35,936 nt of DNA from Nitrospiria bacterium (lineage in GTDB: Bacteria; Nitrospirota; Nitrospiria; DASWJH01): contig DASWJH010000120.1 in NCBI GenBank assembly GCA_036397255.1, positions 1 through 35,936 of the forward strand. Direction: 5' to 3'. The number at the start of each line of letters is the position of its first letter. Position 1 is the stretch's first letter. This document shows positions 25,085 to 34,502 of the stretch, one piece after another. Made by a program: the position numbers and the translations under genes. The notes beneath the pieces were generated by a model. It saw only the letters and a list, made by a program, of their open reading frames with translations, did no database searches and was not told the origin of the DNA.

Positions 25085-26332
25085 TCATTTTTTGGGGTCA
25101 TTTAGTGCCCTTCCTCCCATTGACAAACCACGGGGAAAAACAACCAATCCGGATTTGGTCACATAATATTTTTCCCTATCCGAAGCAATATCGTAACCAA
25201 TGCTGGCCCCCGGAGGGATGACATTGTATCGGTCAAATACAGCTCGACGTATCCGAGCTTTTTCACCCACGATGGATCCGTCCAAGACAATGGAATCTTC
25301 AATGGAGGTACCCTGTTCAATGCGGACATTTCTTCCAATGACCGAACGGGTGATGGTTGCATCGACTACCCGGCTTCCCTGACCGATTAAAGTTCCGTCT
25401 AAATGAGATCGTTCAATTCTCACTGCGGGTCCATCAAAATTATCGGTCATGATGGGCCAGGCATTGTTATGAAGATTAAACGTTGGGAACTCTCCTAATA
25501 GATCCATATTGGCCTTCCAATAAGCCTCTAGTGTTCCCACATCCCGCCAATATCCATGCTCTTCATGAGGTTGTATTCCCGGGATTTGGTTTTGAAAAAA
25601 ATTGTAGGCAAACACATTGTTAGATCCGATCAATTTCGGAATAATATCCCCGCCAAAGTCATGTGATGCGGATTGGCCTGCGTCCTGCTCCAAGGCCTGA
25701 TTGAGAACATCCGTATTAAAAATATAGTTTCCCATGGAGGCAAATGCTTTTGTTGGGTCCTCGGGCATGGGGGGAGGTCTTTTTGGTTTTTCCTCAAAAC
25801 CGATAATTTTATTTTGTTCATTGGTCTTAACGATTCCAAAATCCTTTGCAAAATGAATAGGAACCGGGAGAGCAGCAACGGTTGCATCTGCTTTCTTGTC
25901 CAGGTGAAATTGGATCATTTGATTGATATCCATTCGGTAAATATGGTCCGCCCCAAAAATAGCAACCAGCTCAGGTGAAAAATCCCGGATGAGGTTGAGG
26001 TTTTGGTAAATGGCATCGGCGGTTCCCTGGTACCAGCCGCTCCTTTTTTTCATTTGAGGGGGGACCACGGTGATAAAGTTCCTTTGAATTCTTCCGCTAA
26101 TTCGCCATCCACGGCGAAGATGTTCAATGAGGGATTGGGATTTATACTGGACCAGAACATAAATGGACATCAGTTCTGAATTAAGGAAATTGCTGAGAAC
26201 AAAATCGATGATCCTATATTTTCCCCCGAACGGAACCGCGGGTTTGGTCCGGTCCGTGGTCAGCGGCATCAGGCGTTCCCCCTTTCCACCGGCAATGACC
26301 ATGGCCAAAATTTTTGATTTGTTAATTTCCAT
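25085..26332 (-). CDS. glgC: Glucose-1-phosphate adenylyltransferase
   Basis: 415 residues. It makes ADP-glucose from ATP and glucose-1-phosphate, the committed step of bacterial glycogen synthesis. Seen: the nucleotidyl-transferase motif MVIAGGKGERLMPLTTDR with KPAVPFGGKYRIIDF, GWYQGTADAIYQN, FGADHIYRMD (metal-binding Asp), GFEEKPKRP, and the C-terminal left-handed beta-helix repeats (IGRNVRIEQGTSIEDSIVLD). No other glycogen gene is adjacent; the GH15 enzyme 16 kb away could act on the product. No ribosome site is obvious before the ATG. Confidence 0.97.
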   Translation of the reverse strand: MEINKSKILAMVIAGGKGERLMPLTTDRTKPAVPFGGKYRIIDFVLSNFLNSELMSIYVLVQYKSQSLIEHLRRGWRISGRIQRNFITVVPPQMKKRSGWYQGTADAIYQNLNLIRDFSPELVAIFGADHIYRMDINQMIQFHLDKKADATVAALPVPIHFAKDFGIVKTNEQNKIIGFEEKPKRPPPMPEDPTKAFASMGNYIFNTDVLNQALEQDAGQSASHDFGGDIIPKLIGSNNVFAYNFFQNQIPGIQPHEEHGYWRDVGTLEAYWKANMDLLGEFPTFNLHNNAWPIMTDNFDGPAVRIERSHLDGTLIGQGSRVVDATITRSVIGRNVRIEQGTSIEDSIVLDGSIVGEKARIRRAVFDRYNVIPPGASIGYDIASDREKYYVTKSGLVVFPRGLSMGGRALNDPKK

Positions 26333-26374
26333 TGGGTTTAGTAAAACGTCCCAAGATTTTGAGGTTTTTTTTTA

Positions 26375-27097
26375 CTATAGTTTTCGTTCTTTCTTGAGGG
26401 CATTGTAGGCTTCATTGATGCTTTTAAATTTTTTCTCGGAAAAAGCAATGAGTTCAGGTCCTAAATGGGAAACCTTATCAGGATGGTATTGGGATGCCAA
26501 TTGCCGGTATGCGGATTTGATTTCCCCCTCGGAAGCGGTGGGGGAGAGGCCCAATTCACTATAGTGGTCTTTCTTTTTGGCCAAAAGATATCTGGATTTT
26601 ATTTTCTCGTGTTCATCAACCCCGATACCCAAACCGTTGATCACCTGCTGAATGGCGTCTTCCTCTTCTTTTGTGATGACATGATCGGTAATGACCACCT
26701 GGTAAACCAGATCCAATAGCAGGAGGCGCTGTTCCCTCCCTGCAAATTGATCAAAAGCTTTACAAATTTGGAATAAATCGGGGTTGACCCTTTGGGTTTC
26801 ATTTATCATGGCATCGATAAACTTTAGTTCCATTCCTTTATAATGAAGACCCCTAGAGAAAAAGTTATGAATCGTTTTACGTTCGTGATCGGATATAGAC
26901 CCGTCAGCCATTGCAATTTTGGTCAGAATGGCGATGAGGTGAGTAATAAAAACCTGTTCACCCTTTGGGGCCCCCAAGCGGCCATCTGAAAGTGCCCCTG
27001 CCCCTTTCGAAAGGACATGCTGCATTGCTCCCCCAATGACGGCCCCTAATGGACCCCCTAGTAAGAGACCGATTCCTGCTCCTAATAGCCACCCCAT
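26375..27097 (-). CDS. TerB/DnaJ (DjlA-like) co-chaperone
   Basis: 240 residues from the ATG at 27097, selected because GGAGGG lies nine bases upstream; an earlier in-frame codon adds 13 basic residues. A glycine-rich hydrophobic start ([23 protein letters not shown]) looks like a glycine-zipper membrane anchor. A TerB-like all-helical domain follows (about 50-150; [18 protein letters not shown]). The C-terminal J-domain (about 180-240) has the HPD motif in [10 protein letters not shown]-proteins stimulate DnaK; DjlA-type ones are membrane-tethered. It lies 42 bases upstream of glgC and may share its transcript. Confidence 0.92.
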   Translation of the reverse strand: MGWLLGAGIGLLLGGPLGAVIGGAMQHVLSKGAGALSDGRLGAPKGEQVFITHLIAILTKIAMADGSISDHERKTIHNFFSRGLHYKGMELKFIDAMINETQRVNPDLFQICKAFDQFAGREQRLLLLDLVYQVVITDHVITKEEEDAIQQVINGLGIGVDEHEKIKSRYLLAKKKDHYSELGLSPTASEGEIKSAYRQLASQYHPDKVSHLGPELIAFSEKKFKSINEAYNALKKERKL

Positions 27098-27326
27098 AAA
27101 TAAATTCCCTCCGGATTTCCATCGTTTAAAAACCACTATACTAAAAATTAAATACGGTTACAAGGCAAGGGGGTGAAAACCAGTTTCCAAAAAGAGGAAA
27201 GATCAGAAAAGGAAAAGTGGACCCTATTTATAGGAAAATGGGCGGAAAAAAACCTTTTTCCATTTTAATAAAAAACGGTTAAATTTAAAAACCCATGACC
27301 TGGTTAGAAAATGAGGGGAGCGGCTC

Positions 27327-27746
27327 TTAGAGTTGTGTGGCTTTTAGAACCTTTGATGCTTTAGCCATATTGGGTCCTTTGACCCAAAAAATTGCGCCAT
27401 ATCGCCCCTTACCGGCACAAATAGCATCGATAGCGGTAACGTTAATTTTCGCAGCGGACAGTTTTTCCATGATGGATGCGATGGCTCCGACACGATCTTG
27501 ACCTTGAGCCAGAAAACCTGTTTTTTTAGCCCCGACCTTTACCTTTAACCGCTTTGCCGTGGATAAAAACGCTTTGGTATTTTGGGGGATCAAATCCAGT
27601 TGGCTTTTCCCTCCTCGCGGAAAACCCGAAAACCCAAGGAGATTAATTTTTTCTTTTTTAAAATCCCCGAGTATTTTAGCGCCTACCCCCGGTCGATTTG
27701 GTACTTGAATTTTAAAATAATCTACTTTTTTTATTCGGTCTGCCAT
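27327..27746 (-). CDS. Tandem ACT-domain protein
   Basis: 139 residues. Two ACT folds in series: residues 8-65 (YFKIQVPNRPGVGAKILGDFKKEKINLLGF) and 73-138 (TGFLAQGQDRVGAIASIMEKLSAAKINVTAIDAI). The second carries the usual small-ligand-binding Gly turn. AAGGAG precedes the ATG. ACT pairs without a catalytic domain usually sense amino acids or act as regulatory partners. No target is adjacent, so ligand and partner are unknown. The 230-base gap to the TerB-DnaJ gene contains a small GGAAAAA/TTTTTCC hairpin (about 27244-27262) that could end this transcript. Confidence 0.87.
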   Translation of the reverse strand: MADRIKKVDYFKIQVPNRPGVGAKILGDFKKEKINLLGFSGFPRGGKSQLDLIPQNTKAFLSTAKRLKVKVGAKKTGFLAQGQDRVGAIASIMEKLSAAKINVTAIDAICAGKGRYGAIFWVKGPNMAKASKVLKATQL

Positions 27747-27932
27747 TTTATTCTCCTTTTTTTAAAAAAATACCCGCTAACTATTTGATGAAAGTTTTAA
27801 GCTAAGTGGAGAGCCATCATAATCAATTTTCATCAATTATGAAAGGGATTTGTTTAGAAGTTTTAAAATTTTAACCGAGCTTGCCCCATGAAGAAAAATC
27901 CGGGGATTTCCCCATTTTTCTCATACCCATTC

Positions 27933-28697
27933 TTAAATCATATTCACCACAAGATTGAGGGATAAAATCTTATCCGTGTCGGTGGCCCCCAAGGGTGGTT
28001 CGTTATCGTATTTAACCAGGTAACTAGCCTTGAGAGAAAGAAAACCGTTAAGGGCAGAAATAAGGGCAGCCTCCCCATTAACGTTATAATTTCCATCATC
28101 TTCGAAATCAGGGAGATATTCTATCCAAGCTGTAAATCTATTTTTTTTGGTAAAAAAATAAGCGTATTCCCCAAAAACCCTTCCACCCACATAGTCATTT
28201 GTTCTATCATAGTCCATTGGAAATTTCGTTGTGAGGTACTTGTCTGTAAATTCATCAAGTGTATAATTCAAGCCCGCTTCGCCCAATAGTTTATGTTTGG
28301 GGCCTGTAAGGAGTCTATACCCTGCACCCCCGCCAAAAAAAAGGCGTGAATCGACCCCAGCAAACTTATCCCTTAACCAGGAGGCGAGTCCAAAGGAATA
28401 GGCCCTTTGAGTAAATTTGTATTCTGCCCGTAGATCAGTTCCATACCTTTGTCCTTTTTTTTCGCCGTCTGTTTCTGAATAGAGTAAATTGAGTTTCCAG
28501 GTTCCCTCTAAATGGTCTGATGGAAGAAACTTAAAGGTATTGTTCAGGATGAAGGTGGTTACATCGGTGTTTCCTGATGAATCCACATATCCTAATTCGG
28601 AATCATCGCTTATTTTTTTTATTTCTTCTTCCCCATATGCAACGGGGGCGATTATCAATAGGGCGAGGAATGGAAAAAGGAAAGGGAATACCTTCAT
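27933..28697 (-). CDS. DUF481 (YdiY-like) outer-membrane protein
   Basis: 254 residues from the ATG at 28697, which has GGAG six bases upstream; the longer ORF start at 28709 is less likely. The signal peptide is MKVFPFLFPFLALLIIAPVAYG. The mature chain matches the DUF481 pattern of short beta strands ending in aromatics (SELGYVDSSGNTDVTTFIL, TWKLNLLYSETDGEKKGQRY, LLGEAGLNYTLDEF, GRVFGEYAYFFTKKNRFTAWIEYLPDF) and closes with LSLNLVVNMI. This predicts a small outer-membrane barrel of unknown substrate. It has its own strong promoter upstream. Confidence 0.9.
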   Translation of the reverse strand: MKVFPFLFPFLALLIIAPVAYGEEEIKKISDDSELGYVDSSGNTDVTTFILNNTFKFLPSDHLEGTWKLNLLYSETDGEKKGQRYGTDLRAEYKFTQRAYSFGLASWLRDKFAGVDSRLFFGGGAGYRLLTGPKHKLLGEAGLNYTLDEFTDKYLTTKFPMDYDRTNDYVGGRVFGEYAYFFTKKNRFTAWIEYLPDFEDDGNYNVNGEAALISALNGFLSLKASYLVKYDNEPPLGATDTDKILSLNLVVNMI

Positions 28698-28813
28698 GTT
28701 CGTCTCCATACTCTTGAAAGGTTTTAATGATTCGTTGGGAGGAAACCAGGTCAGTTAAAAGAATTTAAAGCTTCCACGAGAAGGAATTTCTGAGTCCAAA
28801 TACAAAAATGAAA

Positions 28814-28842
28814 ATTCTAATCGTAAATTTATTAAATTTCAA
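28814..28842 (-). promoter_or_regulatory. Promoter of the DUF481 gene
   Basis: Minus strand: TTGAAA (28842-28837), a 17-base spacer, TAGAAT (28819-28814, five of six). It sits about 115 bases ahead of the ATG, in the divergent region with the glutamine-amidotransferase-like gene. Confidence 0.6.
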
Positions 28843-28861
28843 CCAAAAAGCGGTACTATAT

Positions 28862-28890
28862 TTACCATTGGTCCGTGGCTGTGCTAGTAT
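28862..28890 (+). promoter_or_regulatory. Candidate promoter of the C26 hydrolase gene
   Basis: TTACCA (28862-28867), a 17-base spacer and TAGTAT (28885-28890), preceded by TGC that gives an extended -10. Four of six matches in each box. It faces the DUF481 promoter about 20 bases away, and transcription would start about 20 bases before the ATG at 28918. Confidence 0.42.
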
Positions 28891-28917
28891 TAAAGCGATA
28901 TTGCATGAGAGAAAAAA

Positions 28918-29625
28918 ATGATCAGACCCACCATTGCAATTGCTTTTCGATCAAACCATCCTAAAAAAAAAACCGAAGAGGGGTACCTTCAATGGATTAA
29001 GAAATGGGGGGGAGATATCCGTATTATTGCTCCGGGGGATCGCCATCCTCTTAGGGGGGCTGATGGGCTGGTTTTAACAGGGGGAGAGGATATTGCCCCG
29101 GAGCGGTATGGAGAAAAAGATTGGGGTTGTCGAAAAATTAATTTAGTTCGGGACGAGTTTGAATTGAAACTCCTTCAAATCGCATATCGGAAAAACCTTC
29201 CGGTCCTGGGTATTTGCCGGGGAATTCAGGTTTTGGCCGTTGCTCATGGAGGTACCTTGGTTCAGCATCTTTCGATGGAATTTTCTCCCGGGAAAAATGG
29301 CTCTGTTCATGTGGCCCATTGGGATCCGAAAGGAAAAGATCAAATCCACTGGGTGGGCATTCGGCCGGGGACGAAACTGTCTAGAATCATCCAAAAAAAA
29401 AGAATTAGGGTGAATAGTCATCACCATCAAGGGGTTCAAGCGGTGCCTCCCTCTGTGATCATCAGTGCGTGTTCTAAAGATGAAGTTATTGAGGCTATTG
29501 AAGTTCCGGGAAAACGGTTTGTCATGGGAATTCATTGGCACCCGGAACGATGGGAAAAACCCTCTTCCAGGGCCATTGCACAGGCATTTATCAAGGAATG
29601 CCGAAAATCCATCAATCATCCATAG
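28918..29625 (+). CDS. Class I glutamine-amidotransferase-like hydrolase (peptidase C26, PuuD-type)
   Basis: 235 residues. The class I triad is present: Cys100 in LGICRGIQ, and His208 and Glu210 in GIHWHPER. GADGLVLTGGEDIAPERYG near 48-64 is the family's oxyanion-region motif, typical of gamma-glutamyl-GABA hydrolases and related peptidase C26 enzymes. It cleaves gamma-glutamyl amides or similar; the substrate is not determined, and no polyamine or GABA genes are nearby. It is followed after seven bases by a protein of unknown function, so the two are probably co-transcribed. Confidence 0.9.
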   Translation: MIRPTIAIAFRSNHPKKKTEEGYLQWIKKWGGDIRIIAPGDRHPLRGADGLVLTGGEDIAPERYGEKDWGCRKINLVRDEFELKLLQIAYRKNLPVLGICRGIQVLAVAHGGTLVQHLSMEFSPGKNGSVHVAHWDPKGKDQIHWVGIRPGTKLSRIIQKKRIRVNSHHHQGVQAVPPSVIISACSKDEVIEAIEVPGKRFVMGIHWHPERWEKPSSRAIAQAFIKECRKSINHP

Positions 29626-29632
29626 AGGTTTC

Positions 29633-30694
29633 ATGCGAGAACAACGCTGGGAAACGCGGTCAACGCTTCAATATCATGAAATCCTTTCATTGAGAAAAAG
29701 GCTATCCTCTATTGGTCTTAATCCCGCGGATGAGGAGAAAGATGTTATCTGCTACATTGAGGAATGGAAGGTGAGGGAGCCCAAAGAGATTTTGAAATTA
29801 GATTTTTTGCCCATCGAAGATGTGACCCTGGTTCATATTCGTGAAGGGTGGCGCGGAGATTTTTACCTTCTGGCCGGTGGGTACCATTCTGTTTATCGCA
29901 GATATCAAGCGGTGAACACCTATTGTTCGGTGAGTCATCCCTGGTTGATGCCGGGGCCACTCTTAACCCATTTTCCGAGGTCAATGTTTTGGGTTGGTTT
30001 TAGACATAGCCATGGGTTTATTCGAATTCGTTTGCATACCCGTGAGGTCATCACCCCGGGAGATGTTGATGATCAGGAACACCGGTCATTATGGTTGGAG
30101 GAACGGCAAAGAATTTTTGCGAATGCCGTTAAAATTATGGACTTTCCCATTCAGGTTGATGTAGACAATGAGAAATTGTTATTAAAAACCTCAGAGGAAG
30201 GAGTTGCCTTTTTTTGTTCATGGCCAGACGCATTCGGGCCATGTCAATTTGAATATAACTCTTCGGATCCGTTTCAATTTTTAGCCCCCTCCAGTCAATT
30301 GGCTGCCACCCAGGGGAACGAATTGTCAACCGTTCGTGCCTACCTGACCGGATTTTCAGACCAGGCTCTTAAGGATTTTGAAAGTGTGGATAAGGGGGGA
30401 GAGTTTGTCTACCGATGTTCGGCCCACTGTCATTTGAAAGACCTTTCAGAGATAAAGGAAATCATTGGTGATAAAAGCCGGTTGTTTTTAACCCTTTGTG
30501 AATTTCAAACCCAAAGTATTTTTCCAAACCTTGAAGATATTTATGCCATTGTAGGGGTGATGGGTGTTGAGGGGGGATTTAAAATTGAGGTCCGGTTGAA
30601 TCGAGCTCCTTATTCAAAGGAGGAAATGGCGGATTGGATTGAAAAACTTTTAGCGTACCCGATGGTTTATTCTCCCTTACCCCCTTTTCCTTGA
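29633..30694 (+). CDS. Protein of unknown function coupled to the C26 hydrolase
   Basis: 353 residues from ATG 29633, seven bases after the upstream stop with AGAGG in between; longer readings overlap that gene. No family was recognised. It is mostly hydrophilic, has no signal peptide or TM helix, and is rich in aromatic and His residues (YHSVYRRYQAV, FWVGFRHSHGFIRIRLHTREV). Around 170-190 is a DVDNEKLLLKTSEEG turn. The last 50 residues (AIVGVMGVEGGFKIEVRLNRAPYSKEEM) look like a small alpha/beta domain. It is likely cytoplasmic and could be a partner or regulator of the hydrolase. Confidence 0.7.
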   Translation: MREQRWETRSTLQYHEILSLRKRLSSIGLNPADEEKDVICYIEEWKVREPKEILKLDFLPIEDVTLVHIREGWRGDFYLLAGGYHSVYRRYQAVNTYCSVSHPWLMPGPLLTHFPRSMFWVGFRHSHGFIRIRLHTREVITPGDVDDQEHRSLWLEERQRIFANAVKIMDFPIQVDVDNEKLLLKTSEEGVAFFCSWPDAFGPCQFEYNSSDPFQFLAPSSQLAATQGNELSTVRAYLTGFSDQALKDFESVDKGGEFVYRCSAHCHLKDLSEIKEIIGDKSRLFLTLCEFQTQSIFPNLEDIYAIVGVMGVEGGFKIEVRLNRAPYSKEEMADWIEKLLAYPMVYSPLPPFP

Positions 30695-30756
30695 CCCTCC
30701 CTCTTCGGAACTGCTAAATTTAAAGGGGTATTTTCTTTTTTTAGGTTTAAAAGTCT

Positions 30757-32226
30757 ATGAAATCCCTTGAAAATTTAAATTTTGATAATACCTATTCCCA
30801 ACTTCCCGAAGTTTTTGGAACTAAGCTTTTACCGACTCCCCTTCCTGAGCCTTACCTGGTCAGTTTCAATTTAGAGGGGGCTGAATTGATTGATTTAGAT
30901 CCCAAAGAGGTTAATCGCCCGGAATTTGTAACGTTTTTTTCTGGAAATCGACTTCTTCCGGGCAGCCAACCCCTGGCCATGTTGTATTCGGGGCACCAAT
31001 TCGGGGTCTATGTTCCTCAATTAGGGGATGGCCGAGCCATTTTGTTGGGAGAGGTGGTAAATCATAATGGGGAAAGGTGGGACCTCCATCTCAAAGGAGC
31101 GGGAAAGACCCCGTATTCCCGTCATGGAGATGGCCGGGCTGTTTTACGTTCCACCATCCGTGAATACCTTTGCAGCGAGGCGATGCATGGGTTGAGAATT
31201 CCAACCACCCGGTCTCTTTGCATTATCGGGAGTGATGATAAAGTGATGCGGGAAATGGTGGAGACCTCAGCGGTTTTACTGCGTTTGGCACCATCTCATA
31301 TCCGGTTCGGTTCTTTTGAGGTTTTCTATTATTGTGAAGAATTTGAACCCCTTCAAACCCTGGCAGAATATGTCATTGAATTTCATTTTCCCTTTTTGAA
31401 GGGGAAAGAGGATCGATATATTGGGTTATTCGCTGAAATTGTGAAGCGAACTGCAAAGTTAATTGCCCATTGGCAATCGGTGGGCTTTGCCCATGGGGTG
31501 ATGAATACGGATAATATGTCGGTTTTAGGCCTTACGTTTGATTATGGGCCTTTTGGCTTTATGGATTCCTATGATCCAACCTTTATTTGCAATCATTCAG
31601 ATCACACGGGACGTTATGCTTTTCATCAGCAGCCCAGGATTGGGTTTTGGAACCTGACACGGTTGGCCAAGGCCCTTTCGCCATTGTTTCCCATGGGAGA
31701 AGCACAAGAGGTATTGGAGTCCTATCAATCATTGTTGATAGCTCAATTTCACACGGATATGCGGAAAAAATTGGGCCTTAATGAAACCCAAAAAGATGAT
31801 GAGGCCTTGATTGGAGAGTTCCTCCATTTAATGCATCAGGACGGGGTTGATTACACCATTTGTTTTAGAGCAATGGGCCATTTTCAACGGGATTCCAAAA
31901 CGAATCATTCAAAGGTTAGGGACCTTTTTGTGGACCGGGAGGCATTTGATCACTGGGCTCAAAAATACCGGAACCGTTTAAAATTGGAAAACACCCAGGA
32001 TTCTGAGAGAAAGACCCAAATGGATGGCGTCAATCCAAAATACGTATTACGAAATTATTTAGCCCAAGTCGCCATTTTAAAGGCTGTGGAGGAACGGGAT
32101 TTTTCTGAAATTGATCGCCTCTTGTTCCTTTTGAAAAGTCCGTTTCATGAACACCCTGAAATGGAACATTATGCGGATTTGCCTCCGGACTGGGCGCGGC
32201 ATATTCAGGTGGGTTGCTCTTCCTAG
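30757..32226 (+). CDS. selO: Protein adenylyltransferase SelO (YdiU/UPF0061)
   Basis: 489 residues. SelO is a pseudokinase-fold enzyme that transfers AMP to hydroxyl side chains of proteins in redox homeostasis. Family residues are all visible: LGDGRA, Lys113 in LKGAGKTPYSRHGDGR, Glu136 in STIREYLCSEAMH, Asp252 and Asn253 in NTDNMS, and Asp262 in FDYGPFG. The C-terminus ends GCSS, where the antepenultimate Cys corresponds to the selenocysteine of animal SelO. No adjacent redox operon; a 62-base gap follows the unknown protein. Confidence 0.95.
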   Translation: MKSLENLNFDNTYSQLPEVFGTKLLPTPLPEPYLVSFNLEGAELIDLDPKEVNRPEFVTFFSGNRLLPGSQPLAMLYSGHQFGVYVPQLGDGRAILLGEVVNHNGERWDLHLKGAGKTPYSRHGDGRAVLRSTIREYLCSEAMHGLRIPTTRSLCIIGSDDKVMREMVETSAVLLRLAPSHIRFGSFEVFYYCEEFEPLQTLAEYVIEFHFPFLKGKEDRYIGLFAEIVKRTAKLIAHWQSVGFAHGVMNTDNMSVLGLTFDYGPFGFMDSYDPTFICNHSDHTGRYAFHQQPRIGFWNLTRLAKALSPLFPMGEAQEVLESYQSLLIAQFHTDMRKKLGLNETQKDDEALIGEFLHLMHQDGVDYTICFRAMGHFQRDSKTNHSKVRDLFVDREAFDHWAQKYRNRLKLENTQDSERKTQMDGVNPKYVLRNYLAQVAILKAVEERDFSEIDRLLFLLKSPFHEHPEMEHYADLPPDWARHIQVGCSS

Positions 32227-32345
32227 GGTTGGTATAAGAAAATGGAAACAATAACCATGAATCCCTTCCCGGAAATGTTTTTTTTGGATCTTTGTTAAAC
32301 ATACGAAAGGCTCTTCTTTTAATAAAAATCAAGTAATCATCCACT

Positions 32346-33017
32346 ATGAGAACGCGTCCCGGTGTTCTGGTTAATCTCATCCATCTAACTGCTTTGGGCT
32401 TCCTCGGTGTTCTCTTCCGGATTTTAAACCGCACGGAGGTTTTCGGGAGGGAAAATATTCCGAAGCGAGGGGAACGGGGGGTTTTATTTCTTTGCAATCA
32501 TATATCCACATTTGATCCCTTTTTAATTGGGGTAACCGCCATGCCCCGGTTCTCGGAGGTTTGGTGGCGTGCGGCCGCTAAGGAGGATCTTTTTCAAACC
32601 AGTTTCTCACGTATCATCATGTATCTAATTGGGGCCTTTCCGGTAAAAAGAGGGCAACATGACCAGAAATCAATGGATCGAATGGTTGAGTCCCTTCAAA
32701 CGGACGTGTTGGTGGTTTTTCCGGAGGGAACCTGGTCTTTCAGCGGCCAGCTATTACCCGGCCGGGTGGGGGTTGGAAAAGTCATTTACCAGGCCAAACC
32801 CCGGAAAATTCTCCCGGTTGCTGTGAAAGGGACAGATCTGATTCTCCCACGTAATGGTTGGTTTCCACGGATAGGGCAACATGCAAAAATTATATTTGGG
32901 AAACCTATTCATCTTGACCATTTTTATTCCATGCCAGATAATTTGGACACGGCACGGGAAATAGTAAAAGTGGTAATGAAAGAAATCGGAGAATTAAGTA
33001 ACCAAATCGAAAAATGA
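32346..33017 (+). CDS. 1-acyl-sn-glycerol-3-phosphate acyltransferase family (PlsC)
   Basis: 223 residues. The acyltransferase signature is complete: motif I NHISTFD (His52 and Asp57), motif II with AAKEDLF and GAFPVKRG, motif III FPEGT (125-129), and a later PVAVKGTDLILPR. It acylates lysophosphatidate or a related acceptor on the cytoplasmic face of the membrane; an N-terminal amphipathic or TM helix (about 8-27) would anchor it. It is convergent, 25 bases away, with the M23 endopeptidase gene. It could also be a PlsC paralogue rather than the essential enzyme. Confidence 0.9.
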   Translation: MRTRPGVLVNLIHLTALGFLGVLFRILNRTEVFGRENIPKRGERGVLFLCNHISTFDPFLIGVTAMPRFSEVWWRAAAKEDLFQTSFSRIIMYLIGAFPVKRGQHDQKSMDRMVESLQTDVLVVFPEGTWSFSGQLLPGRVGVGKVIYQAKPRKILPVAVKGTDLILPRNGWFPRIGQHAKIIFGKPIHLDHFYSMPDNLDTAREIVKVVMKEIGELSNQIEK

Positions 33018-33042
33018 ACACTTCCTTTTTCTTAACACCTTT

Positions 33043-34320
33043 TTAAGTTTTTGAGGCAGAATGAGAAGCGGTAAAAATGCGGGCCGGAGATGGGGCGATT
33101 TGGTAGAGAAAGTTTCGGGCTCTTTTTTTAAATTCATCCAGTTCTGAGGGAGATAGAAACCGGACATTTGGGTTTTTTATATTTAAAGGATTGACTAATC
33201 TTCCTTTTTGGTAAAAAGAATAGTGGAGGTGGGGTGCCGTCGCCAAGCCACTAGAGCCCACATACCCGAGGACTTCCCCCTGCTTAATAGACCTTCCGAT
33301 CTCAATTTTTTTGGAATACCGGGAAAGATGACCGTAGGCGCTTGAAAAAGTTTGATTATGTCGAATTTTAATCATTTTTCCCATGCCCCCATTTTTTCCT
33401 TTAAAAACCACAAGGCCATCTGCGGAGGATCTTACGGGGGTTCCATAAGGGGCGGCGAAATCGATGCCCAAATGGGGTTTCCGAATTTTTAGGATGGGAT
33501 GAAGGCGGTTTTTTGAAAAAGGAGAGCTGATGGTTTTGAACCGGAGGGGTGATTTTAGAAATTTTCTTTGAAGGGAATTTCCATTGGGATCAAAATAACC
33601 TTTATCCCCATTCCGGCCTTCGAAAAAGACGGCTTCAAACGTCTTACCCTGGTTTTCAAATCGGGCCGCAAGGACCTTTCCTGGTCCCACAAAAAGCCCT
33701 TTCCGCCAACGTTCCTCATACAAAATGCTGTAAGTATCCCCCTCTCTCAAATCGGTTCCAAAATTAATATCCCAAGAAAAGATTTCCTCTAAAGAGGCCG
33801 CCAGAGAGGTAAGGGCACAGGCCTCATCCAAAGATAAATAAAGAGAGTTTTGAATATCCCCCTGGGCGATGTTCTTCCTAAGGTCGTAGGGAGTTTTTTC
33901 CACCGAAGCCATCCAATGATTAGCGTCCCGCTTCAATGAAAAATTTTTCTCTCCATCAATGTCCAATTCGAATTGGGTGACCTCACCATTTTCATTTAAA
34001 AAAACAGTGTAAGGGCTTCCCTTTTTAATTTTTTTCAAGTTAAAAACTTTTTGACTCAAAGAATTCATCGTGTGTATTTCCTGATCTGAAAACTGATGTT
34101 TTTTCATTAAATCGAAGAAAGTTTCTCCAGGAAGAACTTGACCTAAATGGATAAGATGATGGTTTGTTTTTTGGGTTTTACCCGGGAAATGTTCCCGTGC
34201 GGAAATTAGTTCTGGCAATAGAGGGGTTTCCACGGATGTAATATATCCAGGTTTGGCCAATACTGCGGCCAAAAATACCGTGAATAAAATTAAGGTTTTA
34301 ATTAAATAGGGGGTCTGCAT
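33043..34320 (-). CDS. M23 family peptidoglycan endopeptidase
   Basis: 425 residues from ATG 34320; a TTG at 34353 is the alternative. An N-terminal signal anchor (about 5-25) is followed by a LysM/OapA-like region (VLPGETFFDLMKKHQFSDQEI) and a middle beta domain. The C-terminal peptidase M23 has GIDFAAPYGTPVRSSADG, GHLSRYS and PHLHYSF, whose His-x-His and the upstream His/Asp bind zinc. It cleaves peptide cross-links in the cell wall and resembles the MepM/YebA group. The downstream end converges with plsC. Confidence 0.93.
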   Translation of the reverse strand: MQTPYLIKTLILFTVFLAAVLAKPGYITSVETPLLPELISAREHFPGKTQKTNHHLIHLGQVLPGETFFDLMKKHQFSDQEIHTMNSLSQKVFNLKKIKKGSPYTVFLNENGEVTQFELDIDGEKNFSLKRDANHWMASVEKTPYDLRKNIAQGDIQNSLYLSLDEACALTSLAASLEEIFSWDINFGTDLREGDTYSILYEERWRKGLFVGPGKVLAARFENQGKTFEAVFFEGRNGDKGYFDPNGNSLQRKFLKSPLRFKTISSPFSKNRLHPILKIRKPHLGIDFAAPYGTPVRSSADGLVVFKGKNGGMGKMIKIRHNQTFSSAYGHLSRYSKKIEIGRSIKQGEVLGYVGSSGLATAPHLHYSFYQKGRLVNPLNIKNPNVRFLSPSELDEFKKRARNFLYQIAPSPARIFTASHSASKT

Positions 34321-34502
34321 GGTCTTTTTTAAAAAGGAAATAATGTAACACAAAACTTCCCAGTTTGGAAGAGGGAAAAAAGAAAGAGGTCCCTTGATTC
34401 ACCCAAAAAGAGCAGGGAATCCATGATGTTTCAGATTTAATTTACGGAAAAAAATAAGTTAAATAAAATTTAATTAGTTTATATGAAGTTGGAAGGGTTG
34501 TT

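Noticed and set aside
29143-29634. 163-codon antisense frame over the C26 hydrolase
   Set aside because: It covers a gene with a full catalytic triad; shadow frame.
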